A stretch of 64,000 nucleotides of DNA from Duganella phyllosphaerae (lineage in GTDB: Bacteria > Pseudomonadota > Gammaproteobacteria > Burkholderiales > Burkholderiaceae_D): contig NZ_LROM01000048.1 in NCBI RefSeq assembly GCF_001758785.1, positions 1-64,000 on the forward strand, written 5' to 3'. Made by a program: the position numbers and the translations under genes. This document shows positions 36,389 through 45,244 of this stretch, one piece after another. The notes beneath the pieces are model-generated. The model had not been told where the DNA came from, ran no database searches, and worked only from the letters and a program-made list of their open reading frames with translations. Position 1 is the stretch's first letter. Every line of letters begins with the position of its first letter.

Positions 36389-36447
36389 CGGCACGGCCCT
36401 TATTTGAGAGGAAAACTCGAGAGGAAAACCGCACGAGTGTAGCCGAG

Positions 36448-37536
36448 TCAGGCGTGGCAGGCCAGCGCCCATTGCACGTGTTCGCGCACCAGCGGCGACG
36501 GGTCGTCACGCCGTGCTTCCAGCGCCGCGACGATCGCCGCATCGCCTTTGGCGCCGGCCGCTGCGGCGTTGCCGAGGCCCACCGCCAGGTTGCGCAACCA
36601 GCGCTCGTGGCCGATGCGGCGGATCGGACTGCCCTCCATCTTGCGGTTGAATTCCTCGGCGCTCCAGCCGAACAACTCGATCATCGACGCGTCGCCCAGC
36701 CCGTGGCGCTGGTCGAAGTCGGGCAGCACCGCGCGCTCGGCGAACTTGTTCCACGGGCAGGCGGTCTGGCAATCGTCGCAGCCGTACACGCGGTTGCCGA
36801 TCAGCGGGCGCAGCTCGAGCGGGATGGCGTTTTTCAGTTCGATAGTCAGGTACGAAATGCAGCGCCGGGCGTCGAGCCGGCCCGGGCCCAGGATCGCCTG
36901 CGTGGGGCAGGTGACGATGCAGGCCTGGCACTGGCCGCAGTGGCCGCTGGTGGGGGCGTCCACCGGCAATGGCAGATCGACCAGGAACTCGCCCATGAAA
37001 AACATCGAGCCGGCCGTGCGGCTGAGCAGCAGCGTGTGCTTGCCACGCCAGCCCAGGCCCGCTTTTTCCGCCAATGGCAATTCCATCAACGGCGCCGAAT
37101 CGGTAAACACCCGGTAGCCGAAGTCGCCGATCTCGGCCTTCACTTTATCGGCCAGCTGTTGCAGCCGGGCGCGCAGCACCTTGTGATAGTCGCGTCCGCG
37201 CGCATACACCGAGATCACGGCCGCGCCGGGGTCCGCCAGCCGGCGCGCTTCGCGCTCGCGCCAGTCGTTTTCGGTGTCCCTCGGCAGGTAGTTCATGCGG
37301 GCGCTGATCACCCGCACCGTACCCGGCACCAGCTCGGCCGGGCGCGCGCGCAGCATGCCGTGGGTGGCCATGTAGTCCATTTCGCCGTGCATGCCGGCGT
37401 CCAGCCACGCCTGCAGGCCAGCCTCCGCATGCGACAGGTCGATGTCGGTGATGCGGATCTCGGCAAAGCCCAGCGCGACGCCCCAGTGCTTGATGCGCTG
37501 GGCCAGTTCGGCTAAATTGGATTCGGACAGGGACAT
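36448..37536 (-). CDS. queG: Epoxyqueuosine reductase QueG
   Basis: 362-aa cobalamin and iron-sulfur enzyme for the last step of queuosine synthesis in GUN-anticodon tRNAs. The two 4Fe-4S motifs are CGQCQACIVTCPTQAI and CDDCQTACPWN; LPLAEKAGLGWRGKHTLLL and a C-terminal HEAT-like tail ERWLRNLAVGLGN match QueG. Start at MSLSESNLAEL (37536). Divergent from tsaE. Confidence 0.95.
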   Translation of the reverse strand: MSLSESNLAELAQRIKHWGVALGFAEIRITDIDLSHAEAGLQAWLDAGMHGEMDYMATHGMLRARPAELVPGTVRVISARMNYLPRDTENDWREREARRLADPGAAVISVYARGRDYHKVLRARLQQLADKVKAEIGDFGYRVFTDSAPLMELPLAEKAGLGWRGKHTLLLSRTAGSMFFMGEFLVDLPLPVDAPTSGHCGQCQACIVTCPTQAILGPGRLDARRCISYLTIELKNAIPLELRPLIGNRVYGCDDCQTACPWNKFAERAVLPDFDQRHGLGDASMIELFGWSAEEFNRKMEGSPIRRIGHERWLRNLAVGLGNAAAAGAKGDAAIVAALEARRDDPSPLVREHVQWALACHA

Positions 37537-37644
37537 CGGCGTGGAAGGTAGACAATACAAGCGGGGACGCTGGCGGTTACAATGGCTGGCGATCTAACCC
37601 GCCATAACCTTACATTTTATTCGATGCAGGAGCTTGCAGCCCAT

Positions 37645-38142
37645 ATGTCCGACCAACACGCTCATTTTAAAGCCCATCTCGACGAGGAAGCGGCCACACT
37701 GGCCCTCGGCGCGGCGCTGGCGCGGGCGTTGGCGCCTGGCCTGACGATCTACCTGCACGGCGACCTGGGCGCGGGTAAAACCGCGCTCACCCGCGCCCTG
37801 CTGCACGCGGCCGGCCACGTGGGCACGGTCAAGAGTCCCACCTACACCTTGTCGGAACCGTACCAGGTGCAGCTGGACGGGCGCGCCGTGGGCGTGATCC
37901 ATTTCGACCTGTACCGCATGGGCAGCGCCGAGGAATTCCTCGACGCCGGCTTCCGCGAAGATTTTAATGGTGACAACATCTGCATCGTCGAGTGGCCCGA
38001 AAAGGCCGAAGGCGTGCTGCCGCCAGCCGATATCGACCTGTATCTGAGCGTGGCCGGCACGGGCCGTGATGTAGAATTGCAGGCGTCTACCGCCTTGGGT
38101 ACCTCATGCCTTCAACGCCTCAAATTCGCCCCCAAGCTGTGA
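37645..38142 (+). CDS. tsaE: tRNA threonylcarbamoyladenosine biosynthesis ATPase TsaE
   Basis: 165-aa P-loop ATPase that assists TsaD and TsaB in t6A synthesis. Walker A is GDLGAGKTALTRALL, followed by VKSPTYTLSEPY and the HFDLYRMGSAEEF and CIVEWPEKAEGVLP segments. Start: MSDQHAHFKAHL at 37645 has AGGAG 12 bases upstream; an in-frame ATG at 37624 would add seven residues, so the start is not certain. It overlaps amiC by 37 bases, an arrangement common in proteobacteria. Confidence 0.93.
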   Translation: MSDQHAHFKAHLDEEAATLALGAALARALAPGLTIYLHGDLGAGKTALTRALLHAAGHVGTVKSPTYTLSEPYQVQLDGRAVGVIHFDLYRMGSAEEFLDAGFREDFNGDNICIVEWPEKAEGVLPPADIDLYLSVAGTGRDVELQASTALGTSCLQRLKFAPKL

Positions 38143-39539
38143 GCGATCCACTCACGCCCGTGGTACGCAACCGCCGCACCGTCCTCAAGGCCGGCGCCAC
38201 CCTGCTGCTCTCCGTGTTTGCGCCGCTGCCCGCCTACGCCGCGCAGATCCTGGCCGTGCGCGTGTGGCCGGCCGACGACTACACCCGCGTCACGCTGGAA
38301 AACGATAGCGAACTGAAAACCACGCACTTCATGGTCAAGGACCCCGAGCGCATGGTGGTCGATATCGAAGGGCTGGAACTGAACCCCACGCTCAAGGGCC
38401 TGGTGGCCAAGATCCAGTCCAACGACCCGTACATCAAGCAAGTGCGCGTGGGCCAGAACCGGCCCAACGTGGTGCGGCTGGTGTTCGACCTCAAGGAGGA
38501 AATCAAGCCGCAGGTGTTCACCCTGGCGCCGGCCGGCGCGTACAAGCACCGCCTGATTTTCGACCTGTACCCGGTCAAGGAAGTGGACCCGATTGCCGCC
38601 ATGATCGAGGAAGGCAACTGGACCAGCGGGGCGCCGCAACCTACCGCACCTGGCCTGCCGCCCCAGCCCGCCCAGCCGCCGATCGCGGTGCAGCCCACGC
38701 CGCAGGCGCAGCTCGAAGCGCTCAAGCCCGACATCAAGGCCGAGCCGCGCGCCGAGCTGCGCGAGCAGGTCAAGACCGCCGAAGCGCAAGTGCGCCCGCC
38801 ATCGAAAGGCGGCAAGGCCGATAAAATCGAGCGCATCATCACCATCGCGCTCGATCCCGGCCATGGCGGCGAAGACCCCGGCGCCTCCGGGCGCAACGGC
38901 AGCCGCGAGAAGGACATCGTATTGTCCATCGCCAAGCGCCTCAAGGGCAAACTCGAAGCCATCCCCAACATCCGCGTGATGCTCACCCGCGACGGCGATT
39001 ATTTCGTCCCGCTGGGCAAGCGCGTGGAAAAGGCGCGCAAGGTGCAGGCCGACCTGTTCGTCTCGATCCACGCCGATGCCTTTGTCCAGCCCACCGCGCG
39101 CGGATCGTCGGTGTTCGCGCTGTCGGAAAAAGGCGCCAGCTCGTCGGCGGCGCGCTGGCTGGCGGACAAGGAAAACGAAGCCGACACCATCGGCGGCGTC
39201 AACGTCCGTTCGCACGACCGGCAACTGGCCAGCGTGCTGCTCGACCTCTCCACCACCGCGCAGATCAACGACAGCCTCAAGCTGGGCAAGTCGGTGCTGG
39301 CCGAAATCGGCGGCATCAACCGCCTGCACAAGGGTTCGGTCGAGCAGGCCGGCTTCGCGGTGTTGAAGGCGCCGGACATTCCGTCGATCCTGATCGAGAC
39401 CGCTTTCATCTCCAACCCCGAAGAAGAAGCCAAGCTGCGCGACGAGAACTACCAGAACCAGATGGCCGACGCCATCGTCAAGGGCATCCGCACCTACTTT
39501 GCGCGCAATCCCCCGCTGGCCCGGAACCGGCTCACCTGA
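38106..39539 (+). CDS. amiC: N-acetylmuramoyl-L-alanine amidase with AMIN domain (AmiC type)
   Basis: 477 aa. Cleaves the amide bond between peptide and glycan in murein during daughter-cell separation. The N-terminus has a twin-arginine motif NRRTVLKAGATLLLS, in line with Tat export of AmiC. An AMIN domain (about 45-155) targets it to the septum, a Pro/Gln-rich linker follows, and the zinc amidase domain carries ALDPGHGGEDPGA, VSIHADAF and LIETAFISNPEEE. Translation is probably coupled to tsaE. Confidence 0.95.
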   Translation: MPSTPQIRPQAVSDPLTPVVRNRRTVLKAGATLLLSVFAPLPAYAAQILAVRVWPADDYTRVTLENDSELKTTHFMVKDPERMVVDIEGLELNPTLKGLVAKIQSNDPYIKQVRVGQNRPNVVRLVFDLKEEIKPQVFTLAPAGAYKHRLIFDLYPVKEVDPIAAMIEEGNWTSGAPQPTAPGLPPQPAQPPIAVQPTPQAQLEALKPDIKAEPRAELREQVKTAEAQVRPPSKGGKADKIERIITIALDPGHGGEDPGASGRNGSREKDIVLSIAKRLKGKLEAIPNIRVMLTRDGDYFVPLGKRVEKARKVQADLFVSIHADAFVQPTARGSSVFALSEKGASSSAARWLADKENEADTIGGVNVRSHDRQLASVLLDLSTTAQINDSLKLGKSVLAEIGGINRLHKGSVEQAGFAVLKAPDIPSILIETAFISNPEEEAKLRDENYQNQMADAIVKGIRTYFARNPPLARNRLT

Positions 39540-39570
39540 ACCCACCTGAACCCACTTACACGGAAACCAC

Positions 39571-40407
39571 ATGGCTGTCACGATGACGCAATTTGGCGCG
39601 CTGCCCGCAGTGCAATTTACCGCGCCGGACGGCGCCCAGGCCACGGTCGCGCTGTTCGGCGCCCACCTGCTGTCCTGGAAAACCGCCGACGGCGTGGAAC
39701 GCCTGTTCGTCAGCAGCCAGACGCCGCTCGACGGCAGCAAGGCCATCCGTGGCGGTGTGCCGGTCATCTTCCCGCAGTTTAATGTGCGTGGTCCCGGCCT
39801 GCGCCATGGTTTTGCGCGCGTGTCCACCTGGCGCCTGGCCGACAGCGGCGGCGACAACGGCAGCGCGTTCGTGGAGCTGGTGCTGGACCAGAGCGACCTG
39901 GCGCCGGAACACGCACAGGCCTGGCCGCACCAGTTTGCATTGACCCTGCGCTTCACCTTGCACGGCAATGCGCTCGAAGCCGGTTTCACCGTGCGTAACA
40001 CGGGCGCGGCGCCGTTCCCGTTCGGCGTCGCGCTGCACACCTATTACGACGTCGGTCAGCTGAACGCCACGACGATCAGCGGCCTGCAGCACCAGCAATA
40101 CACTGACCACGAGCTCAATACCCGCATCCAGGATTACCCGGCGCTGCACTTCAATGAAAAGCACGACCGCCTGTACCAGTCCACGTCCACGCTGATGCTC
40201 AACACGGCCAGCACCACGTTCAACCTGTCGCAGCAGGGCTTTACCGAATGGGTGGTGTGGAACCCGGGCCCGGTGGATGCGGCCGCACTGGTGGACCTGG
40301 CCGACGACGAATACCAGCGCTTCGTGTGCATCGAACCGGCGCGCGTGGACCAGCAGCCGCTGGCCGCCGGCGCGCAGTGGACCGGCCGCCACCGCATCGG
40401 CATCTGA
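39571..40407 (+). CDS. D-hexose-6-phosphate mutarotase (aldose 1-epimerase family)
   Basis: 278-aa protein of the YeaD-type subfamily that interconverts alpha and beta anomers of hexose 6-phosphates. It contains GAHLLSWKTADGVERLFVS, AIRGGVPVIFPQF, the catalytic His in GLRHGFAR and PFGVALHTYYDVG, and a late Glu in RFVCIEPA. Cytoplasmic. Thirty bases follow amiC, but the two functions are unrelated and cotranscription may be incidental. Confidence 0.9.
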   Translation: MAVTMTQFGALPAVQFTAPDGAQATVALFGAHLLSWKTADGVERLFVSSQTPLDGSKAIRGGVPVIFPQFNVRGPGLRHGFARVSTWRLADSGGDNGSAFVELVLDQSDLAPEHAQAWPHQFALTLRFTLHGNALEAGFTVRNTGAAPFPFGVALHTYYDVGQLNATTISGLQHQQYTDHELNTRIQDYPALHFNEKHDRLYQSTSTLMLNTASTTFNLSQQGFTEWVVWNPGPVDAAALVDLADDEYQRFVCIEPARVDQQPLAAGAQWTGRHRIGI

Positions 40408-40426
40408 ACCCCGGAAGACGTGCGGG

Positions 40427-41542
40427 TTAGTTCGATTCCTTGACAATGCGCCCGGAACTCGGCTGCACCGGCCGCGCATTGTACGGATACAGGCGGCTGA
40501 AGAAGGCCATCTGCGCCGGCGACGCCGTGATCGGTTCCTTCATCACCAGCCACAGCACGCCCTCTTCGCAGGGCGGCGTGGTCATCGATCCCATGAAGGT
40601 GTAGTACTCGCGCCGCGCCGGCAGCAGGTCCATCGGATCGAGCGATTCGGCCGGGGCCATGGTCTCCATTTTTTCCAGCGGCAGGTTGTTCCACACCTGC
40701 TGGATCGCCGGCTGCACCTTGCCGCGTTCGAGCAGCAGCGCCAGCATGGCGATGCGGCCTTCGCTGTCCTTGTGCACCAGGTGCACCACCATCTCGTAAC
40801 CCTTGCCGTTGATGCGTTCCTCCGACGGGCGGTGGAAGTGAAATTGCACCAGCTCGTACATGCGGTTGCCCACGTTGAGGAAATTGCCGCGCCCGACCAT
40901 CACCTGCACGGTCTTGCCGTTGTCGGTGACGTTGAACGACGACGGGTGGTAGTCGAAATTGATCTGTTCCAGGTCCACCCGCATGCCGTCGCGGATATCG
41001 ATCGGCGACTGGCGGTTGCCGGTGCCGCACTTGGCCCACGCCGGATTGGTCTTGGCCCAGTTGGCGGGACCGGCCTCGCCCTCGTATGACCAGACATTGC
41101 TGTAGACCTTGGGCGGCGGCGGGATCGCTGCCACGGCAGCCTTGGCGGCAGCGGCCTTTCTGACATTGGCCGCTGCGGCGGCCGCGCGGGCCTGCTGGGT
41201 GGCGCGCATGGCGGCAAGGCGTGCGGCGATCTTGGCCGACAGGTCCGCTTCCGGGTCGCTGGCCGGCTCGGCGCTCTTGCGTGCACCCGCTGCCGACGCG
41301 CCCCTGGCCTCTTTGGCATCCTGGGCCGGCGCCTCCTTGGCAGCCGCTTCCTTGCCGGCCGGCACCTTGCCCGGCGGCGTGCTCGTGGTCAAACCCACCG
41401 CACCGCCACCGTACGCGCGCGCGCCAGCCAGCGTCGACAAAGGCGTCTTCGACGAAGGCGATATCAGCGGATCGATCTGCTTGTCATTGGCCGACACGGC
41501 AGCGCAACAACAGCAGGCAATCAGGGAGAGAAGCAGGCGCAT
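40427..41542 (-). CDS. Alpha-type carbonic anhydrase with long Ala-rich N-terminal extension
   Basis: 371 aa; typical bacterial alpha enzymes are 220-260. A signal peptide (MRLLLSLIACCCCAAVSA) and about 130 residues rich in Ala, Lys and Glu (KEAAAKEAPAQDAKEARG, AARLAAMRATQQARAAAAA) precede the catalytic domain that starts near WSYEGEAGPANW. Zinc ligands are visible in QFHFHRPSEE and VVHLVHKD; GNRQSPIDI and MGSMTTPPCEEGVLW are further signatures. Periplasmic CO2 hydration is expected. The extension could be a periplasmic spacer or a coiled coil. Confidence 0.92.
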   Translation of the reverse strand: MRLLLSLIACCCCAAVSANDKQIDPLISPSSKTPLSTLAGARAYGGGAVGLTTSTPPGKVPAGKEAAAKEAPAQDAKEARGASAAGARKSAEPASDPEADLSAKIAARLAAMRATQQARAAAAAANVRKAAAAKAAVAAIPPPPKVYSNVWSYEGEAGPANWAKTNPAWAKCGTGNRQSPIDIRDGMRVDLEQINFDYHPSSFNVTDNGKTVQVMVGRGNFLNVGNRMYELVQFHFHRPSEERINGKGYEMVVHLVHKDSEGRIAMLALLLERGKVQPAIQQVWNNLPLEKMETMAPAESLDPMDLLPARREYYTFMGSMTTPPCEEGVLWLVMKEPITASPAQMAFFSRLYPYNARPVQPSSGRIVKESN

Positions 41543-41629
41543 ACGGTTCCAGAAGTAACATTTACTTTCTGGTTTACGGATGCATTTGGGAAAAACTTGA
41601 GGTCTGGCAACGGGATATATTTCTGCGGG

Positions 41630-41657
41630 GACACGCTACAGCGTTTTGCAGCGTGTC
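41630..41657. other. Hairpin between DedA and carbonic anhydrase genes
   Basis: GACACGCT (41630-41637) pairs with AGCGTGTC (41650-41657) around a 12-base loop that contains further complementarity (AGCG/TGC). There is no T tract on either strand. It lies upstream of the carbonic anhydrase stop-to-DedA stop interval and could be a weak terminator of the leftward DedA-side transcription or an extragenic repeat. Confidence 0.3.
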
Positions 41658-41683
41658 GAAAGCATAAGTTTGTGAAACGCGAT

Positions 41684-42328
41684 TCAGCGTCCGATCACGC
41701 GTCTTCCGAGTCGCCATGCGCCGCCGAGCAGGATCGGAATCATCACCACGCCGATCGCCACCATCACGATTTCCGACAGGTGGTCGCGCACAACCGGGAT
41801 GTTGCCGAAGAAGTAGCCAGCCGTGGTGAGCGACACCACCCACAGCAGCGCGCCGCTGATGTTGTACAGCTGGAACCGGCCATGCGGCATCTCGGACACG
41901 CCCGCCACCAGCGGCGCGAACGTGCGCACCACCGGCACAAAGCGCGCCAGCACGATGGTCTTGCCGCCATGCTTTTCGAAGAAATCGTGGGTTTTGCGCA
42001 TGGCGTCCTTGTTGAGCCAGCGATAGTCGTGGGTGTACACGCGTTGCCCGATGGCCCCGCCAATCTTGTAATTGAGGGTATTGCCGGTGACGGCGGCGGT
42101 GACCAGTAGCACATTTAGCAACAGCAAATTCATGTCGCCCGTGGCGCAGAAAGCGCCGGCAATGAACAACAGGCTGTCGCCGGGGAAGAAGAACAGCACA
42201 ACCAGCCCGGTTTCACAGAAAATAATTGCGAACAACACCACGTAAACCAGCGTGCCGTATTGTTGGATCACTACTGCCAATGACTTATCGACATGGAGCA
42301 GCATGTCGAAGAATTGCATAAAATCCAT
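41684..42328 (-). CDS. DedA family membrane protein
   Basis: 214-aa inner-membrane protein of the DedA/SNARE-associated family, now linked to flipping of undecaprenyl phosphate and phospholipids. It contains ETGLVVLFFFPGDSLLFIAG with the membrane-embedded acidic residue and the family motif ARFVPVVRTFAPLVAG. Four to five transmembrane segments. ATG start at 42328. Confidence 0.92.
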   Translation of the reverse strand: MDFMQFFDMLLHVDKSLAVVIQQYGTLVYVVLFAIIFCETGLVVLFFFPGDSLLFIAGAFCATGDMNLLLLNVLLVTAAVTGNTLNYKIGGAIGQRVYTHDYRWLNKDAMRKTHDFFEKHGGKTIVLARFVPVVRTFAPLVAGVSEMPHGRFQLYNISGALLWVVSLTTAGYFFGNIPVVRDHLSEIVMVAIGVVMIPILLGGAWRLGRRVIGR

Positions 42329-42466
42329 ATTCTTCCTGTAAAGTGTGCGCCGGAATCATACACCACCGCTGCTGCTGCCGGTCTAAGTTTCCTCGGCCCC
42401 TCACGGCAGTTTACAATCGTCGGCACGCCCGCAGCAAGCGGGTTTGTTTCAAACCAGGAGATCAGG

Positions 42467-43390
42467 ATGCTGTTTAACCCGTTGTTAAGTAAAGCTGTGC
42501 TGTTTTCGGCGTCTGCGTGCCTGCTGACCTCGGCCATGGCGGCCGAATTGCCGGTCAAGCCCACGGTGGCGGACCTGGTCAAGCAGTCCAAGGCCGACGA
42601 CTGGCGCCCGCTCGATCCCACCAATACGCTCTACCTGGACTTGCCGGTGGGCCGCGTGGTGATCGAACTGGCGGCCGACTTCGCGCCGCAAAACGCCGCC
42701 AACATCAAGACCCTGGTGCGCGAAAAATACTTCGACGGCCTGTCCATGATGCGTTCGCAGGACAACTACGTGGCGCAGTGGGGCGACGCCAACGAAAAGA
42801 GCCCCAAGTCGCTCGGTTCGGCCAAGGCCAAGGTGCCGGGCGAGTTCACCGTGCCGATGAGCTTTGACAAACACTTTGTGCGCCAGCAGGACGCCGACGG
42901 CTATGCGCCCGAGATCGGCCACTCGCGCGGCTTCCCGGTCGGGCGCGATCCCAAGACCAATACCACCTGGGTAGCGCACTGCTACGCCACCGTGGGCGTG
43001 GCGCGCGACACCGACACCGACAGCGGCAACGGTTCGCAGCTGTACGCCATCACCGGCCACGCGCCGCGCCACCTCGACCGCAACATCACGGCCGTGGGCC
43101 GCGTGGTGTCGGGCATGGAGCTGCTGTCGTCGCTGCCGCGTGGATCGCAAACGATGGGCTTCTACGGTGCCGACGAAGCCAGGATGCCGATCACCCGCGT
43201 GCGGGTGGCGTCCGACGTGCCGGCCGCCGAGCGCGTGCAGCTGGAAGTGATGCGCAGCGAAGCGCCGATCTACCAGGAAGTGATCGAAGCGCAGCGCAAT
43301 CGCGGCGGGCCGTGGAACAAGTACGCGGCCAACTACGTGGAGCTGTGCAATGCGCCGATTCCGGTGCGGGTGCGTCCGCCGGCGCACTAA
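42467..43390 (+). CDS. Exported peptidylprolyl isomerase, cyclophilin type
   Basis: 307 aa with signal peptide (LFSASACLLTSAMA|AE). The cyclophilin domain runs from about 55 to 230: TLYLDLPVGRVVIELAADFA, NIKTLVREKYFDGLSMMRS, FAITGHAP-like LYAITGHAPRHLDRNIT and GRVVSGMELLSSLPRG. It is larger than typical cyclophilins, with an insertion around the substrate loop and a C-terminal extension (EVIEAQRNRGGPW). Periplasmic proline isomerase assisting protein folding. Start at 42467 has AGGAG seven bases upstream. Confidence 0.9.
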   Translation: MLFNPLLSKAVLFSASACLLTSAMAAELPVKPTVADLVKQSKADDWRPLDPTNTLYLDLPVGRVVIELAADFAPQNAANIKTLVREKYFDGLSMMRSQDNYVAQWGDANEKSPKSLGSAKAKVPGEFTVPMSFDKHFVRQQDADGYAPEIGHSRGFPVGRDPKTNTTWVAHCYATVGVARDTDTDSGNGSQLYAITGHAPRHLDRNITAVGRVVSGMELLSSLPRGSQTMGFYGADEARMPITRVRVASDVPAAERVQLEVMRSEAPIYQEVIEAQRNRGGPWNKYAANYVELCNAPIPVRVRPPAH

Positions 43391-44304
43391 TCCTTACAGC
43401 CTGCCTGCGCCAGCAGCCAGGCTTTGAAAGCCAGCACGCGGGCGTCCTGCCCGCTGCTGGCCGCATGCACCAGGTGGTAGGCATACTGCGGCGCCATGCG
43501 CACGCCGATGTCGAACAGGCGCACCAGCCGGCCATCGGCCAGTTCGGCAGCCACCATGTCGCGCTCCACCAATCCCACCGCCCCGCCCTCGATCACCGCC
43601 TGCACCACGTGGCTTGAATCGGCAAAGGCCAGGCAACGGCGCTCGTCGAAGTTCTCGACACCGGCTGCCGCCAGCCACATGCCCCAGCCGGGCCACGGTA
43701 CGCCATCGACCTGGCAATCGACGTGACACAGCGTGTGCGCGAGCAGGTCGCGCGGCGTGCGCAGCGGCAGCCCCTGCGCCAGCAGGCGCGGGCTGCACAC
43801 CGGGATGATGGTCGCGTCGAACAGCCGGTGCGCCACCGCGCGCGGCCAGGCGCCGGCGCCGAAGCGCACCGCCACGTCGATAGCGTCGGCGTCGAAGTCG
43901 CGCACCTGGTCGGTGATGTCGAACGTCAGGTCGATGTGCGGTTGCGCCGCCCGCCACTGCGGCAAGCGCGGCAACAGCCAGTTGGTGGCGAACCGCGCAC
44001 CCAGCGACACCCGCAACTGGCCGGCGCCGCGCGCCAGCTTTTGTGCCCGGCCCACGGCGCGGTGCAGGGTGCCCAGCGCCTCTACGCTCGCTTCCAGCAA
44101 AACCGCGCCGGCCGGCGTCAACGCGATGGTGCGACTGGTGCGCGCAAACAGCGCAAAGCCCAGCTGCTCTTCGATTTCGCGGATCTGGTAGCTGACGGCG
44201 GCCGGCGTCAGGCCCACCTCGGCCGCAGCGCGGGTGAAGTTGAGGTGGCGGGCGGCCGCCTCGAAGGTGCGCAAGGCGCGGGTGCCGGGCAGGATGCGGG
44301 ACAT
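43387..44304 (-). CDS. LysR-family transcriptional regulator (GcvA-like)
   Basis: 305 aa. The N-terminal winged helix is FEAAARHLNFTRAAAEVGLT with PAAVSYQIREIEEQLG, and the C-terminal half is the periplasmic-binding-like effector domain. The pattern LPGTRALRTFEAAARH is typical of the GcvA subgroup. It is divergent from the class IV aminotransferase gene (98 bp between starts), which it probably controls. Convergent overlap of 4 bases with the cyclophilin gene. Confidence 0.92.
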   Translation of the reverse strand: MSRILPGTRALRTFEAAARHLNFTRAAAEVGLTPAAVSYQIREIEEQLGFALFARTSRTIALTPAGAVLLEASVEALGTLHRAVGRAQKLARGAGQLRVSLGARFATNWLLPRLPQWRAAQPHIDLTFDITDQVRDFDADAIDVAVRFGAGAWPRAVAHRLFDATIIPVCSPRLLAQGLPLRTPRDLLAHTLCHVDCQVDGVPWPGWGMWLAAAGVENFDERRCLAFADSSHVVQAVIEGGAVGLVERDMVAAELADGRLVRLFDIGVRMAPQYAYHLVHAASSGQDARVLAFKAWLLAQAGCKD

Positions 44305-44402
44305 GATCGTTAAGTTTTACTTGTAGATGCCAGCGATATTACTCGTTTCCCGGGGCGGCCGCGTGCTGGAATAATCATGGCACTTAATGATCGGAGCATG
44401 CC

Positions 44403-45206
44403 ATGACCTTTTTTACCGTAGAACGCGACGGCCAGCCGGCAGCGGCCGGCCACCTGGCGTCGCTGGCGTTTGCCGGCTATGCGCATTTCACCGCCATGCA
44501 GGTGCGCGGCGGCCTGGTGCGCGGCCTGGACCTGCACCTGCAGCGCCTGCGCGACGCCTCGCTGGCGCTGTACGGCCAGGCGCTGCCTGAAGATCATATC
44601 CGCGCCTGCCTGCGCGCCGCCCTGCGCCAGGGGCCGGCCGAGGTGTCGCTTACCGCCACCGTGTACTCGCCCGCCGGCGAATTCACCGTGGCCGGGCCAG
44701 ACGCCACGCCGGCACTGCTGGTGCGCACCAGCGCGCCAGCGGACGGCCCGGCAGGCCCGCTGCGGCTGGCGTCATTCCAGCACGAGCGCGTGCTGCCCGA
44801 GTTGAAACACGTGGGCGAGGTGGCCAAGACCTGGTACCTGCGCGCGGCCGCCGCACGCGGGTACGACGACGCGGTTTTCCGCGACCGCCACGGGCGCCTG
44901 ACCGAGGGCTCGATCTGGAACCTGGCGTTCTGGGACGGCCGCTGCGTGGTCTGGCCGCGGGGATCGATGCTGGCCGGGACCACGATGCAGATCGTGCGGC
45001 GCCAGTTGCAACGGCTGGGCGTGCCGCAGCGCGAGCAGGACCTTACGCCGGCCGATGTCGCCGCCTTCACGGGCGCGGTGGTGATGAACTCGTGGACGCC
45101 CGCCATCGCGGTCCACGGCATCGACACCATCGCCGTGCCGCCCGCCCCGCCATTCCTGGCGCTGCTGCGCCAGGCTTGGAAGGCGGAGCCGCCAACCGCG
45201 CCCTGA
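44403..45206 (+). CDS. Class IV PLP-dependent aminotransferase-like protein
   Basis: 267 aa of the branched-chain aminotransferase/aminodeoxychorismate lyase fold. Visible are the helix with Arg HLQRLRDASLALYG, the candidate PLP lysine in ELKHVGEVAKTWYLR, GRLTEGSIWNLAFWDG and RGSMLAGTTMQIV. The substrate cannot be assigned; many members of this subgroup are annotated only as aminotransferase class IV. Regulated probably by the divergent LysR protein. Confidence 0.85.
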   Translation: MTFFTVERDGQPAAAGHLASLAFAGYAHFTAMQVRGGLVRGLDLHLQRLRDASLALYGQALPEDHIRACLRAALRQGPAEVSLTATVYSPAGEFTVAGPDATPALLVRTSAPADGPAGPLRLASFQHERVLPELKHVGEVAKTWYLRAAAARGYDDAVFRDRHGRLTEGSIWNLAFWDGRCVVWPRGSMLAGTTMQIVRRQLQRLGVPQREQDLTPADVAAFTGAVVMNSWTPAIAVHGIDTIAVPPAPPFLALLRQAWKAEPPTAP

Positions 45207-45244
45207 TCGGGCGAAGCCATGGCGCAAACAGTTATAATCGGGGC

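Noticed and set aside
38112..40040. A 642-codon minus-strand frame spanning amiC and the mutarotase gene
   Set aside because: It crosses two clear genes on the other strand and has no domain of its own.
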